Numbered from the stretch's first letter, positions 54,833 to 64,000 are shown. The stretch: DNA of 64,000 nucleotides from Variimorphobacter saccharofermentans (GCF_014174405.1 NZ_JACEGA010000001.1:3140501-3204500); one strand, 5' to 3'. Program-made: numbers and translations. Notes: generated by a model not told the origin, from the letters alone.

Positions 54833-56591
54833 TTTCTTCCTCCTCTACTACTTTGTCCCTCAACTTGGGAATGCATATACAGATCTCAATTTCCGTATAC
54901 TCACCCGGCTCACTGCGTATCTGTACTACGTTGTCGCAATCATAATAATAGCGTATTCGATTAATAGTGCCACGCAGACCGAAGCCTGACAGCATATTTG
55001 TGTCATCCTCCTCGCTAGTCTCCAGTACACTCCTTATCTGTTCTTCGCTCATTCCGACACCGGAATCGAACACATTTATATGTAAAATGCCATCTTCTAA
55101 GCGGGTAGTAATACGAATAACACATTTTTCTCCCTTGAGCCGTACTCCATGGTAAATACTGTTCTCTACCAGCGGCTGAAGAATCAGCTTTGGTATCATA
55201 CAGTCGAGGGTGCTTTCATCTATGATATATTCATCCTCAAATATATCCCCATACCTTAGCTTTTGAAGGGAGAGATAATCCCGGGTAATTCGAAGCTCAC
55301 GCTTTAGTGGAATCTCATGATCCCCCTTGCTAAGAAAATTGCGGTAAAAGCTACCCATAGTCTCTAGTGCATCATGTACACTGTTTGCATTCTCCTTCAC
55401 TGCCATGTAACTGATCGTTTCCAATGTATTATAGAGAAAATGTGGCTTAATCTGCTCCTGGAGTACACGCATCTCCGCCTTCTGTACATTCTTTTCATCC
55501 TCCAGCAGTCGATTGAACAGCTCATTAAGATATTCTATCATACTATTATAGCTTTCCGCCAGTCTACCAATTTCATTGTTTGGCATTTTGGCATCGATCT
55601 CCTTAAGCCACCCCGATGATCTGGTGCGTTCCATCGCTGCATTTAGATTTTTGATTGGTCGTGCAATACTCAATGTAATAAACCATGCACAGACAAATAT
55701 CGATAGGATAAATGCTGTTAAAGTAATCATCAATGCAAATATAGTATCTCTCGGTAATGCCTCTTCGCTCTCAGCACTTGTGCATAATACCACCAGTGGC
55801 TCTAATGCCTTTCTACCGGTTAGAGTCTTTCTCTCACCATCTATACGAATATGTTTATACACCATACTGTCACTATTATAATCACTATCTAATAGTTCGC
55901 AGAGTTCCTCATTACCGCATAAAAATGCACCCTTATTATCGAGTATGCACATACCACTGGAATTCTGTAATGCAATTGTATCATCAAATATACCACTTGA
56001 TATGTTCATAATCAGTATTCCCAGGAGCTTTTGAGAATTTATATCGTATATTGCGCGTGACATAGTAAGAAAGGGTCTGCTTTTATTCTTGCTAATCGTA
56101 CCGTTGCCATTAATAGAAATTACTGTGCTACCACGGGCCTCCAATATCTTATTACGCTCTGTGAGGGTCATTTCAACACAATATTCACCTATTCCGGTAC
56201 TTACATACTCACCATCGTTGCGGAAAATGTATACTGAATCTATGTAGCTATACAGGCTCTGAATTTCATAAATGCCCTTTCTCGCCTCATATGTTTTATC
56301 CTTATCTAATTCATTCGTTTTTAGATACCTAACGACATTGGTATTAACCATAATCAAACGTGTCAAATAATTGTAGTTAACAACGCTCGCTTTGATAGTG
56401 GACACAACATTGTTGACTGCTATTTCTGATGTTCTTATTTTAAAATCCTCTTCCGTTTTCTGCGTTATAATTGAGGTGGCTATCATAAACATCATACAAA
56501 AAAACAGCAAAAGAGCAGCCAGCATTAACAGAGTTGTTTGCTGTAGTGACATCTTAATTTCACGTATTGATTTCTTACTGCCACGCCTCAT
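54810..56591 (-). CDS. sensor histidine kinase, YesM type
   Basis: 593 residues. Membrane spans near 20-42 and 285-308 bound an extracellular Cache-like sensor; HAMP (ARPIKNLNAAMERTRSSG) follows. Phospho-acceptor His in EQIKPHFLYNTLETISYM; HATPase with LQPLVENSIYHGVRLKG and NVFDSGVGMSEE. Downstream of a CUT1 transporter rather than upstream of it, the reverse of the 17-26 kb locus. Likely senses the sugar that transporter imports. Confidence 0.92.
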   Translation of the reverse strand: MRRGSKKSIREIKMSLQQTTLLMLAALLLFFCMMFMIATSIITQKTEEDFKIRTSEIAVNNVVSTIKASVVNYNYLTRLIMVNTNVVRYLKTNELDKDKTYEARKGIYEIQSLYSYIDSVYIFRNDGEYVSTGIGEYCVEMTLTERNKILEARGSTVISINGNGTISKNKSRPFLTMSRAIYDINSQKLLGILIMNISSGIFDDTIALQNSSGMCILDNKGAFLCGNEELCELLDSDYNSDSMVYKHIRIDGERKTLTGRKALEPLVVLCTSAESEEALPRDTIFALMITLTAFILSIFVCAWFITLSIARPIKNLNAAMERTRSSGWLKEIDAKMPNNEIGRLAESYNSMIEYLNELFNRLLEDEKNVQKAEMRVLQEQIKPHFLYNTLETISYMAVKENANSVHDALETMGSFYRNFLSKGDHEIPLKRELRITRDYLSLQKLRYGDIFEDEYIIDESTLDCMIPKLILQPLVENSIYHGVRLKGEKCVIRITTRLEDGILHINVFDSGVGMSEEQIRSVLETSEEDDTNMLSGFGLRGTINRIRYYYDCDNVVQIRSEPGEYTEIEICICIPKLRDKVVEEEENVPSNDH

Positions 56592-56712
56592 TGATCCACC
56601 CCGATAAAATATATCTTAGTACCTATTGACAACTTAAATCCATACCTATCGTATCACATCTGTTTTATTTTTTCAAATACAAGAAATTGATAGGATGTAT
56701 TGGATAAGAAAA

Positions 56713-56763
56713 GGGTTTCTGACTCTCCTATTGCAAATAACTACATAAACAGAGTCTGAAACC
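56713..56763 (-). terminator. terminator between permease and kinase genes
   Basis: GGGTTTCTGACTC and GAGTCTGAAACCC pair at 12 of 13 positions with a 25-base loop, about 30 bases past the permease stop, followed on the minus strand by a T-rich tract. It separates transporter and two-component transcripts. Confidence 0.7.
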
Positions 56764-56790
56764 CATCAATATCAAAATATTAAGTTATCA

Positions 56791-57663
56791 TTAACCCTTG
56801 ATTGCTCCGGCAATGAAGCTCTCTTGTATCTTCTTGCTAAAGAATGCATAGAATATAAGAGTCGGGAAGGTTGCTAAAACCAGTGCCGCACCGATCGGTC
56901 CCCAATCCTGGGTGAACTGTCCAGAAAGTGATTGTATACCAACTGGCAGTGTTTTGTGTGCCGAATCACTAATAAAGTTATTTGCAAACATCAACTCGTT
57001 CCAGCACTGCAAGAATGTGTATATAGATACCGTTGCCACAGCCGGCTTCATCAGCGGTACAATAATTCGAAAGAAAATACCCCATGTACCACATCCATCG
57101 ATACATGCCGCTTCATCAAGATCCATTGGCAGTTCCTGCATGAAGCCTGTACAAATGAGTATTCCCATTGCCAACGAGAAGGCCGTATAGGGAATAATCA
57201 GCGAAATATATTTGTTAAGCAAATCTAGTCTTGAAAGAGTGACATAGATTGGTACCAGTGCCGCATGAATAGGAATGGTCAAACCAAGCATAAAGAAGCT
57301 ATTCATACGCTTCCTTCCCTTCCAAATAAATCTTGTTAGGGCAAAGGTAGCCATCATAGATATAATCATAACAATAAGAATAGTTGAAACTGAGACTATG
57401 ATACTATTGATAAAATATTTGCCAATATGACCAATTTGAATTGCTCTTTGATAGTTAGACCATAGCCACTCATGAGGTAGGCCGGCAACATTCTCGCCAA
57501 ATATCTCTGCATTACTCTTTAGCGAGAAGGTAAACATCCAATAGACAGGAAACAAGTTAAGCAGAGACCAGAATATTAATATTACGTATACAATAACCTC
57601 TTTCGGCTTGCTTCCCTTCGTCACGAAGGATTTACTTTGAGGCTTAGAGATTAAATTATTCAC
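56791..57663 (-). CDS. ABC sugar permease, MalG-like
   Basis: About 290 residues with six membrane spans, CUT1 family. SLLNLFPVYWMFTFSLKSNAE opens the membrane part; the EAA loop is DLDEAACIDGCGTWGIF near residue 190; the end is SFIAGAIKG. The start is taken as GTG 57663: AAGGAGG lies inside the end of the upstream permease gene, and only four bases separate the stop from the GTG. A longer frame to 57699 would overlap by 32 bases and lacks a ribosome site. Confidence 0.9.
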   Translation of the reverse strand: MNNLISKPQSKSFVTKGSKPKEVIVYVILIFWSLLNLFPVYWMFTFSLKSNAEIFGENVAGLPHEWLWSNYQRAIQIGHIGKYFINSIIVSVSTILIVMIISMMATFALTRFIWKGRKRMNSFFMLGLTIPIHAALVPIYVTLSRLDLLNKYISLIIPYTAFSLAMGILICTGFMQELPMDLDEAACIDGCGTWGIFFRIIVPLMKPAVATVSIYTFLQCWNELMFANNFISDSAHKTLPVGIQSLSGQFTQDWGPIGAALVLATFPTLIFYAFFSKKIQESFIAGAIKG

Positions 57664-57667
57664 TTTG

Positions 57668-58549
57668 TTAATCCTCCTTATCCTTGAATATACGGCCAAT
57701 AATTAATGCAAACGCAAAGCACAAAATGATTAGCAGGAAAGCTATCGTACTACCCATACCATATCGATTACGCAGGAATAGCATACTAATCATCAGCGTA
57801 CTGGGCACCTCTGTTGCATGTAACGGTCCACCATTTGTTAAGACATAGATTAAGTCAAAGGACTTAAGAGAACCTGTAACAGCGAAAATAGTGCTTATCT
57901 TAAGGATAGGTTTAATATATGGTATAACAATATAACGATTTATCTGCCATTCCTTTGCTCCGTCAATCGCAGCAGCCTCGCGATAATCGGCAGGAACACT
58001 CTTGATACCTGCGAACATTAACAGCATATGATATCCTACATACTGCCATAACGTAGGGATGAAAGCTGCCACAAGTGCGGTCTTAACATCTCCAAGCCAA
58101 ATCTTTGCCCAACTATCCAGGCCAATTGCTCTCAGAAATGAATTAAGTAGTCCGTAGGATGGATTGTAAATCTTCAGCCAAAGCTGACCGATTACTACCG
58201 TCGAAATAAGTACAGGTATAAAATAAATAGAAAGAAAACCTCGTTCACCTTTTCTTCCCTTACCGAGAAGTAATGCAAGACCTAGTGCAATCGGCAACTG
58301 GATTACTACTGAGAAAAGTGCTAACAGCAGTGAATTGCCCAGAGCCTTAACAAAGCCTATTGAGTTGCTGGTAAACAGTTCCGTATAATTTTCAAATCCA
58401 ATGAATGTCTTTTCTCCAAAGCCTTTCCAATCAAAAAGGCTGTAATAGCCCGACATAAAGATCGGTGCAATAAGAATGCCAAGAAAAAGAACCAGCGCAG
58501 GGAGAATAAACAGAAGAATAGTTAGTTTATTACTATATAATTTTTTCAT
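57668..58549 (-). CDS. ABC sugar permease, MalF-like
   Basis: About 293 residues, six spans. LTILLFILPALVLFLGILIA is the first; the EAA loop is DYREAAAIDGAKEWQINRY near residue 205; the C-terminal span is followed by GRIFKDKED. ATG 58549 has an AAGGGA site; a 14-codon longer frame is not supported. Operon with the MalG-like permease and the binding protein, for an unidentified oligosaccharide. Confidence 0.9.
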   Translation of the reverse strand: MKKLYSNKLTILLFILPALVLFLGILIAPIFMSGYYSLFDWKGFGEKTFIGFENYTELFTSNSIGFVKALGNSLLLALFSVVIQLPIALGLALLLGKGRKGERGFLSIYFIPVLISTVVIGQLWLKIYNPSYGLLNSFLRAIGLDSWAKIWLGDVKTALVAAFIPTLWQYVGYHMLLMFAGIKSVPADYREAAAIDGAKEWQINRYIVIPYIKPILKISTIFAVTGSLKSFDLIYVLTNGGPLHATEVPSTLMISMLFLRNRYGMGSTIAFLLIILCFAFALIIGRIFKDKED

Positions 58550-58603
58550 CTTAATCCCTTCCCAACAAGATGAAACAACAAGCTGTTTCACTAGTCATGT
58601 ATT

Positions 58604-58666
58604 AGAAAGGAAGCGGTCCCCATATGACTTTAATCCAAACAATCGTTGGGAAACCGCTTCTTTCTT
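58604..58666 (-). promoter_or_regulatory. stem-loop between binding-protein and permease genes
   Basis: GAAGCGGT and ACCGCTTC, extended by GAAAG/CTTTC with one bulge, enclose about 35 bases. It lies about 70 bases past the binding-protein stop and before the permease gene. It has the same position relative to the binding-protein gene as three other hairpins in the window. Confidence 0.55.
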
Positions 58667-58735
58667 GATCGAACCAGAACCTTAGGACTAATGGTTCTCA
58701 TTCATATTTCTTAAATTATCATGTTCTTCCCAGAA

Positions 58736-60106
58736 TTACTTAATATCCTTTACAAGACCATCAACAAATGCTTGGCCATCGATAGCAGAAGAATAAATCT
58801 GACTTACATAATCAAGATAAATGTTTGCTGTATCAGCAGGCATTGCATTATCACCGAAAGGAACTAACTGGCTTGAGTTAGCAACGATTTCAGCAACAGA
58901 CTGTGTTAAAGGATTGATGGATGAATAGTCTCCATTAGGATCCTGTGTCCATGCAGGAAGTCCATTACCATCAAGATAACCTTGTTTACAGATGTTTCTT
59001 GCAATTTCAAATGCACTATCTGCAGCTACTGCAGCGTTCGGAGAACTAGCTGCAACAGCAAGTCCGTCAGTAGGTCCACCAATAAGCTCGCCTAACTTAG
59101 ACTTTGTAGAATCGATAACCGGGAACTCAGCAACCTGAACCTTATCAGCAAGACCAGCCTGAGCAAAGTCTGCACAGTTCCATGTACCATTGATGTAGAA
59201 TGCATACTTACCAGCGATGAAGTTCGCTTTAACTTCGTCATTGGAAAGAGCGATGCCTTCTGGATCAAAATACTTCTTGTTGATCATTTCCTGGAAGATA
59301 CCAACTGCCTTTACTACATCATCATTACCCCATGAAGCTTTACCTGTGAAGATATCGTTCATAGCAGGAGCACCAGCAGTTTTCTCAATAATGGACTCAA
59401 GGTACTCAGTTACACACCAAGTCTCTTTACCTGAGCAACCGAAAGGAATAATTCCCTGTGCAACAAGAGCATCACATACAGCAATCAGTTCATCGTATGT
59501 TCCAGGAACCTTATCAAAACCAGCCTGCTGTAAAAGCTCCATATTAGCGAACATTGCAACGATGTTCATTGTGATAGGTGCTGCATAAACACTTCCGTCA
59601 TATTTAACGTTACCTACCATAACCTCAGGTAACTCAGAAGCATACTTAGCATATGCTGCATCTGCATTATATACACGACCAGCTTCTACGAAATCACCAA
59701 GGAATGCACATCCCCATGTATAGAAGATGTCAGGTAATTCGTTAGCAGCTACAGCTGCTTTAATCTTTGTCTTGTATTCCTGGTTCTGAGTAGCTTCCCA
59801 GGTAAGGTTGATTTCCGGATGTGCTGCCTGGAATTCTGCGATACCAGTTTCATATGCATGACGGTTGGAATCGCTTTCTACAGCTATACACCACATAGTG
59901 AGGTCAATAGGCTCGCTTGCAGTTTCGGTAGATGCATCTGTTTGTGCTGCATCATCTGTGGTAGATGCATCATCGCTAGCGGTTGTTGTATCGCTTGCGG
60001 TTGTTGTATCGTTCGTTGCAGGTGACTCAGTTTTTTCTTTTGATCCACATGCTACAAGTGATACGAGCATCCCCATTGTCAATAATAAGGCAATTACTTT
60101 TTTCAT
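58736..60106 (-). CDS. ABC transporter sugar-binding lipoprotein (family 1)
   Basis: About 456 residues. Signal peptide MKKVIALLLTMGMLVSLVAC with a lipobox Cys at residue 20, then a Thr/Ala/Asp linker built partly from an 18-base DNA repeat. The family 1 binding domain starts PIDLTMWCIAVESDSNRHAY, with QEYKTKIKAAVAANELPDIF and FYINGTWNCADFAQ as typical sections. Start chosen by AAGGAGGAG seven bases upstream; the frame continues 23 codons further to a TTG. Codons are more G/C-rich and regular than in neighbours, suggesting high expression. Confidence 0.92.
   Translation of the reverse strand: MKKVIALLLTMGMLVSLVACGSKEKTESPATNDTTTASDTTTASDDASTTDDAAQTDASTETASEPIDLTMWCIAVESDSNRHAYETGIAEFQAAHPEINLTWEATQNQEYKTKIKAAVAANELPDIFYTWGCAFLGDFVEAGRVYNADAAYAKYASELPEVMVGNVKYDGSVYAAPITMNIVAMFANMELLQQAGFDKVPGTYDELIAVCDALVAQGIIPFGCSGKETWCVTEYLESIIEKTAGAPAMNDIFTGKASWGNDDVVKAVGIFQEMINKKYFDPEGIALSNDEVKANFIAGKYAFYINGTWNCADFAQAGLADKVQVAEFPVIDSTKSKLGELIGGPTDGLAVAASSPNAAVAADSAFEIARNICKQGYLDGNGLPAWTQDPNGDYSSINPLTQSVAEIVANSSQLVPFGDNAMPADTANIYLDYVSQIYSSAIDGQAFVDGLVKDIK
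59979..60014. repeat. tandem 18-base repeat in the lipoprotein linker
   Basis: Two adjacent copies of an 18-base unit, GCGGTTGTTGTATCGCTT and GCGGTTGTTGTATCGTTC (minus strand encodes Asp-Thr-Thr-Thr-Ala-Ser), differing at two or three bases. The linker length could vary by slippage in steps of six residues. Confidence 0.7.
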
Positions 60107-60218
60107 ATACTCCTCCTTAAAAAAGTTTTTATTTATGTCAATGTGATAGGACTCGTTTTCGCGATAAAGCATCAAGCTTTTTCAATATTCTCAAGCCTAA
60201 ATCACATTTCCACCCCTG

Positions 60219-60797
60219 TTATTTGACGTTCATTTTAACCATACGCCACGGATATTCAATCTTTATCTTATCGTTATCTAATGTATAATAACACACCGTA
60301 TCTTCAAACTGATCATTATATACAAGCTTAAAGGTCGAATTCTTATCATCTACAGTGTAGTAGCCGGTAAAATAGCCGTCTTCCATAAATGTTCCCTTAT
60401 CTGTGAAAAAATAAGACCAGTTTTTCTCAGGGCATTCCCATTCACCAATCAGACCATCAGGCTTACCAGTACCACTGAAGCTATATGTATTATTGCTGTA
60501 TAAATACATCCCTTCATCATCAAGTAAATAACGAAGCTGTATCATCTCACCGTCTGTATTTTTAAGTTTAATAAACTGACTATCACATACATAGGAATAG
60601 TCCTTGCCTTCATACTCAGCGGTACCATCTTTACTGAATACTGCTATTGCTGTCTCTTTATCGTGTATGTATGCCCAACTACCGACGATCTTCAGTGCTT
60701 CCTTTGATAGATCCGAGTTGTTCTTACCGCATGCTGTCATTAACAGTAATATTAGTACTGAAGTAAAAAAAGCAAGTAATAATTTAGTTTTTTTCAT
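60219..60797 (-). CDS. lipoprotein with two lipocalin-like repeats
   Basis: About 192 residues. Lipoprotein signal MKKTKLLLAFFTSVLILLLM followed by TACGKNN; the Cys near residue 23 is the lipidation site. The mature part has two similar beta-rich units, IVGSWAYIHDKETAIAVFSK... and LIGEWECPEKNWSYFFTDKG..., each starting with G(S/E)W and followed by a GT(A/F) turn, resembling small lipocalin-like/DUF5640 domains common in Clostridia. Start preferred at MKKTK (GAGG upstream). Function unknown; it precedes the binding-protein gene by 112 bases and may or may not share its transcript. Confidence 0.78.
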   Translation of the reverse strand: MKKTKLLLAFFTSVLILLLMTACGKNNSDLSKEALKIVGSWAYIHDKETAIAVFSKDGTAEYEGKDYSYVCDSQFIKLKNTDGEMIQLRYLLDDEGMYLYSNNTYSFSGTGKPDGLIGEWECPEKNWSYFFTDKGTFMEDGYFTGYYTVDDKNSTFKLVYNDQFEDTVCYYTLDNDKIKIEYPWRMVKMNVK

Positions 60798-61028
60798 ATT
60801 TAATACCTCATTTAGCATCCATTATATAATTAACTGTTTAGTACATGAATATAATATTTTTACTTTTATAAGCAATATTTTTACTTGTTGTATATTTTAT
60901 ATAGATATTCCATGTCCAGGATCGTATTTATACTGCATTTTGTAGAACATCCTGCTCTCTCGAAGAAACCCCTCTTTATATCTCTTTACTAAATTTCCGT
61001 TAGTTCTCTGGCAAATGTATATATATAT

Positions 61029-61277
61029 TTAAAGCTCTCCCTTCTTTTTTCTCTCTTGTATCGCTTGTTCATTAAGGACTTTATCCTGATGGCCTTCAAT
61101 GATTAGCAGTATCCATAATATAATGCCTATGAGAGCTGCCAGACCGCCAAATAAATAGCACAAAAGTGTTTTGTTTGCGATATAAAAAATAATACTTAAT
61201 ACCGCAGATATACCGATTGCCTTTAACATCTTGATTCCTGGTTCTAACATGTTTAATTTATGCTTATATTTTTTCAT
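61029..61277 (-). CDS. small two-span membrane protein
   Basis: 82 residues: basic N-terminus, hydrophobic segments at about 18-34 and 37-61, and a charged tail (NEQAIQERKKKGEL). GAGGAGG precedes the ATG, so it is likely translated. I recognise no family. It lies between a lipoprotein gene and the WCDCPAC protein, with gaps of about 200 bases on both sides. Confidence 0.68.
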   Translation of the reverse strand: MKKYKHKLNMLEPGIKMLKAIGISAVLSIIFYIANKTLLCYLFGGLAALIGIILWILLIIEGHQDKVLNEQAIQERKKKGEL

Positions 61278-61347
61278 CCGATTCCTCCTCTAGAGATGTG
61301 TTTTCACCAGAATACCATTCATTATATGTGTTGTCTAGTTCACATAC

Positions 61348-61409
61348 AATAATTTAATGATACAGAAAAGCAGCCCTGACGGACTGCCTTTCTGTATCAT
61401 CAAATTATT
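61348..61409 (-). terminator. terminator of the small WCDCPAC protein gene
   Basis: Long imperfect stem: AATAATTTAATGATACAG (61348-61365) with CTGTATCATCAAATTATT (61392-61409), plus inner GCAG/CTGC. T run on the minus-strand side. Confidence 0.75.
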
Positions 61410-61447
61410 ATTGTTAATCTAGTATATCAAGTTATACAAATCACATA

Positions 61448-61798
61448 TTATGCCAGTAAATCTTCCTTGTATTTCAATACTTCCATTGCCGCTGTACAAG
61501 CCGGACAATCACACCATTTGGCTCCATTCGCTTTGATCTCCTTTGCATGGTTAGCAATCTGTGATGCATTTTCCGGGCCAAATCTTTCAATACCGGAAGC
61601 ACTGGTAAATAAACTAATAACCGTGTCAATATCCACGATTGAATCCTCCAGTACAGCTACATACTTTTCACTGGCCTGCTTTTCATTCTCTGTTCCTATC
61701 GCTTCAAGCCATTCATTTGCAGCCGTTTTTAATCCTTCATAGCAGCGAATGCTTAAAAGCTTTTTGGTATTCTCAATAATAATATTTTGATTGTTCAT
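61448..61798 (-). CDS. small conserved protein with C-terminal WCDCPAC motif
   Basis: 116 residues from MNNQNIII (GGAGGGG upstream; the longer frame has no ribosome site). Mostly helical, rich in Ala and Glu, ending GAKWCDCPACTAAMEVLKYK, where three Cys (CxCxxC) could bind a metal or be redox active. No signal peptide or membrane span. I do not recognise a function. It has its own terminator and lies just downstream of the sensor kinase gene. Confidence 0.72.
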   Translation of the reverse strand: MNNQNIIIENTKKLLSIRCYEGLKTAANEWLEAIGTENEKQASEKYVAVLEDSIVDIDTVISLFTSASGIERFGPENASQIANHAKEIKANGAKWCDCPACTAAMEVLKYKEDLLA

Positions 61799-61985
61799 AT
61801 ACCCCTCCATTCTGAAAACAACATGCGAACATCTTGATTTCTCACACTTCTTCATCGAAACTTTTTATGTGATTATATGCATTTCTTACTGAAAGCTTTA
61901 TACATATACTACTCTGTTAGAATGGAAAAATCAATAAATATTATCATTTTACAGCAATTTCACGCCATTCTCATCCACCTCATAA

Positions 61986-63935
61986 TCATCCGCCATTCTC
62001 TTTATTCTCAAATATACTTGGAAGGGCAACCATTAAAGTGAATGTCTTTGTATTATAATCAATTTTGACCATCCCACCTGCTGTCTCTACAACCTTATTA
62101 ATATTCTGTAATCCCATTCCATGGGATGAACTTCTCTTTGTAGAGAGCAATCTGTCTCCTCTCTGTTTTACAGTGCCATTGTAGGTATTTGTGATTTTTA
62201 TCAATAACTGATCATTGATATTTCTTGCTTCTACTGCCACATATCGGGTCAGATAGTCTTCTTGTTTTTCACAAGCTTCCATAGCGTTTTCCAGCCCATT
62301 ACCGAGAATAATACAAAGGTCAATGTCATCTATGGGAAGCTTCGCCGGTATCTGACAGGTACAGCGAAACAGGATATCCCGTTTCTTAAGGCATAGGGAA
62401 TAATAGCCAAGGATAGAGTTGGCCACAATATTTTCACAATACACAGGTAATGGTGCCGGATCAATCTTTTCTACATAATCAGATATAAATTGCTTTAATT
62501 CATCGTAACGATTTTCCTCAGAAAGACGTTTAATTACTCCAACAAAGTGGCGGACATCATGGCGGATCGCACGAACTTCATCCATCTGCTCATGAAGTGC
62601 ATCATAATACTCAGTCTGTATTGAAATCTGCTCTCTGGCTTTCATAAGACTGGCAGAGGCCACGGCATAATCACGGTGCACATCCGCCGCCTGCATTACC
62701 GCAACCATACTAAGTATCATCAAATAGATGGAAAGGGAGAGCAAGAGGGATAAGGACAGATTTAAATAAATACTGCCATTGATGTAATAGCAATCAATAA
62801 TAAGTCCGGTAATAGCCAGTACAGTTCCCCAGTAAATCAACATTCCATACCTTTTCATCTGATTACGATTAAAATAGATTTTTAAGGACAGGTATAGTTC
62901 TATCGCAAAAGAACACACTGGAAGCAGTATGGTCAAATATCTATTATAGAAACCGCCGGGAATGAACAGGTATAGGAGATACAGAACAATATAATATATT
63001 AAAAAGACCAGCTTTTCCCTGCGGGAGCAAATAATTCCTAAAAGTTCCTGAACTAAAAAGATCAGCAGGTACTTGAATGCAAAGGATACCAAAAACATCA
63101 ACGGATTCATGTCCTCGTATGAAAGATTAAAGAAAAGCTTGTTTTGCCAAAAATGATAGAATTCTGTCGTTAACATGATCCTTACAAGGACGAAGAAACC
63201 AATAACAGGCAGCCAGGTTAAGTGACCCGTTTTCCTATAGGTAAATATGTACAATATAACAAAAATAAAGAAGGAGAACAGCACTGTTCCAAATAGGATC
63301 ATCCTCATATTGTTCCGATTACTAGCCTGCATGATCACTTCATCATAGCTTTGCATAACAGGAGCTATATAGAGGCCTGCAAATCGTGTCGTGGCCACTT
63401 CAATGATAATTTCATGTTCTTTGTTCGCAGAAAGAGTTATTGGATAAAGTTTCGCTTCTGTCGTCGTAAAGATATCGTCCAGGTTCTTTGATATCGTTCC
63501 ACTTTCCGAGGTCAGGCTTCCATCAATATAAATACGGTAAGCGCTCCCAAAATCAGGTATATGGACTGTAACAGGACGAGAAGAAGAAAATCCATTTACT
63601 ATAAGTCGAAAGCTTGCAAAACCATAGGTTGGTAGATAATCACCCTACAATCGGTAGCGTGACCCACAATGAGGTACCGGAAGGTACAGATCAGGAGAAG
63701 CATAAGCTTCATTATCCGTGACTATCAGTTTCTTCCAATAAAACTCCCATTCCCCGTCAAGAATGATACGTTTACCAGTATTGCTCTCAGGTAATTGAAG
63801 CATACCGGTTTCCGCCTTGGGTTGACCGGTAAGCTCATGGTAAAATGCTGTATACAACACCGGTAAATGAGAAACGAGGATTGTAAATACCATTCCCATT
63901 ATGAGCAATATTTCCTTTTTATGAAATCTATTCAT
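61986..63935 (-). pseudogene. 7TM-DISM sensor histidine kinase (GHKL) with in-frame TAG
   Basis: One continuous frame of 649 codons interrupted once, by TAG at 63645-63647 (codon 97). Before the stop: a membrane span (about 8-28) and the start of an extracellular beta-sandwich (ILDGEWEFYWKKL). After it, in the same frame and without further stops, the sandwich resumes (GDYLPTYGFASFRL, VTVHIPDFGSAYRIYIDG), then seven membrane spans, a helix with RHDVRHFVGVIKRL carrying the presumed phospho-acceptor His, and a GHKL ATPase (ILGNGLENAMEAC, SSHGMGLQNINKVVE). This is the 7TMR-DISMED2/7TM-DISM layout. It is a nonsense-mutated gene, a sequencing error, or a readthrough case. GTG 63398 could restart a shortened form. 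No response regulator is adjacent. Confidence 0.8.
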
Positions 63936-64000
63936 AAGGTTCCCCCATCATATTGGAAAATAGGTAGGTGTAATACTTATCTTTTACACCCTTCCCATCT

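Noticed and set aside
61949..61996. A 15-codon frame (MADDYEVDENGVKLL) overlapping the end of the sensor kinase gene
   Set aside because: Too short, weak ribosome site and no recognisable motif; probably chance, though it occupies the place where a response regulator gene might be expected.

Overview
The window (about 38% G+C by eye) looks like the chromosome of an anaerobic, plant-polysaccharide-using Firmicute, most likely a Lachnospiraceae/Clostridium cluster XIVa member of the Lachnoclostridium/Anaerocolumna type. This is inferred from low G+C, AGGAGG ribosome sites with some TTG/GTG starts, several YesM/YesN two-component pairs, many AraC regulators, CUT1 sugar transporters without their own ATPase, and DegV, BlaI/M56 and YolD/UvrX genes. 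No rRNA, tRNA, CRISPR array, prophage or insertion sequence was recognised.

Layout. 1-2.3 kb: 5' part of an adenine deaminase gene, a DegV lipid-binding protein and a small zinc-ribbon membrane protein. 2.4-4.5 kb: an AraC regulator divergent from a dapA-type aldolase gene. 4.5-12.2 kb: a minus-strand hexuronate/oligosaccharide locus (LplB/LplC/LplA-like CUT1 transporter, mannonate dehydratase, FCD-GntR regulator, sialate-O-acetylesterase-type esterase). 12.4-17 kb: two methyl-accepting chemotaxis proteins. 17.1-25.7 kb: YesM/YesN two-component system, CUT1 transporter and GH31 alpha-glycosidase in one run. 26-30.7 kb: AGCS amino-acid symporter, L,D-transpeptidase and a beta-lactamase-fold hydrolase. 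30.9-34 kb: GH127 beta-L-arabinofuranosidase divergent from an AraC regulator. 34.1-40.9 kb: ChvE/GguA/GguB-like CUT2 monosaccharide transporter divergent from a DeoR regulator and an orphan two-domain ABC ATPase. 41-46.8 kb: flavoprotein, hydrolase remnant, TetR regulator, BlaI repressor with an unusual M56 peptidase-LytR/CpsA/Psr fusion, ASCH-like protein and AraC-GyrI regulator. 46.9-53.9 kb: PNPOx-like protein, YolD, Y-family polymerase, RecD2, CPBP protease, TetR and XRE regulators. 54.1-60.1 kb: another YesM/YesN plus CUT1 transporter set. 60.2-64 kb: a lipoprotein, two small proteins and a 7TM-DISM sensor kinase interrupted by an in-frame TAG.

How it fits together. GH31, GH127, the esterase and mannonate dehydratase all lack signal peptides, so the picture is import of short decorated hemicellulose or pectin oligosaccharides by lipoprotein-dependent ABC transporters, then debranching and uronate breakdown in the cytoplasm. 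Transport, sensing and chemotaxis genes are interleaved. The three CUT1 systems have no ATPase here and probably share one encoded elsewhere (MsmX type). All four ABC binding-protein genes are followed by an intergenic stem-loop.

The best candidates for something new are the BlaI-controlled fusion of a BlaR1-type M56 protease with an LCP cell-wall ligase domain, where the usual beta-lactam sensor is absent, and the DeoR-linked orphan ABC ATPase with degenerate signature motifs.
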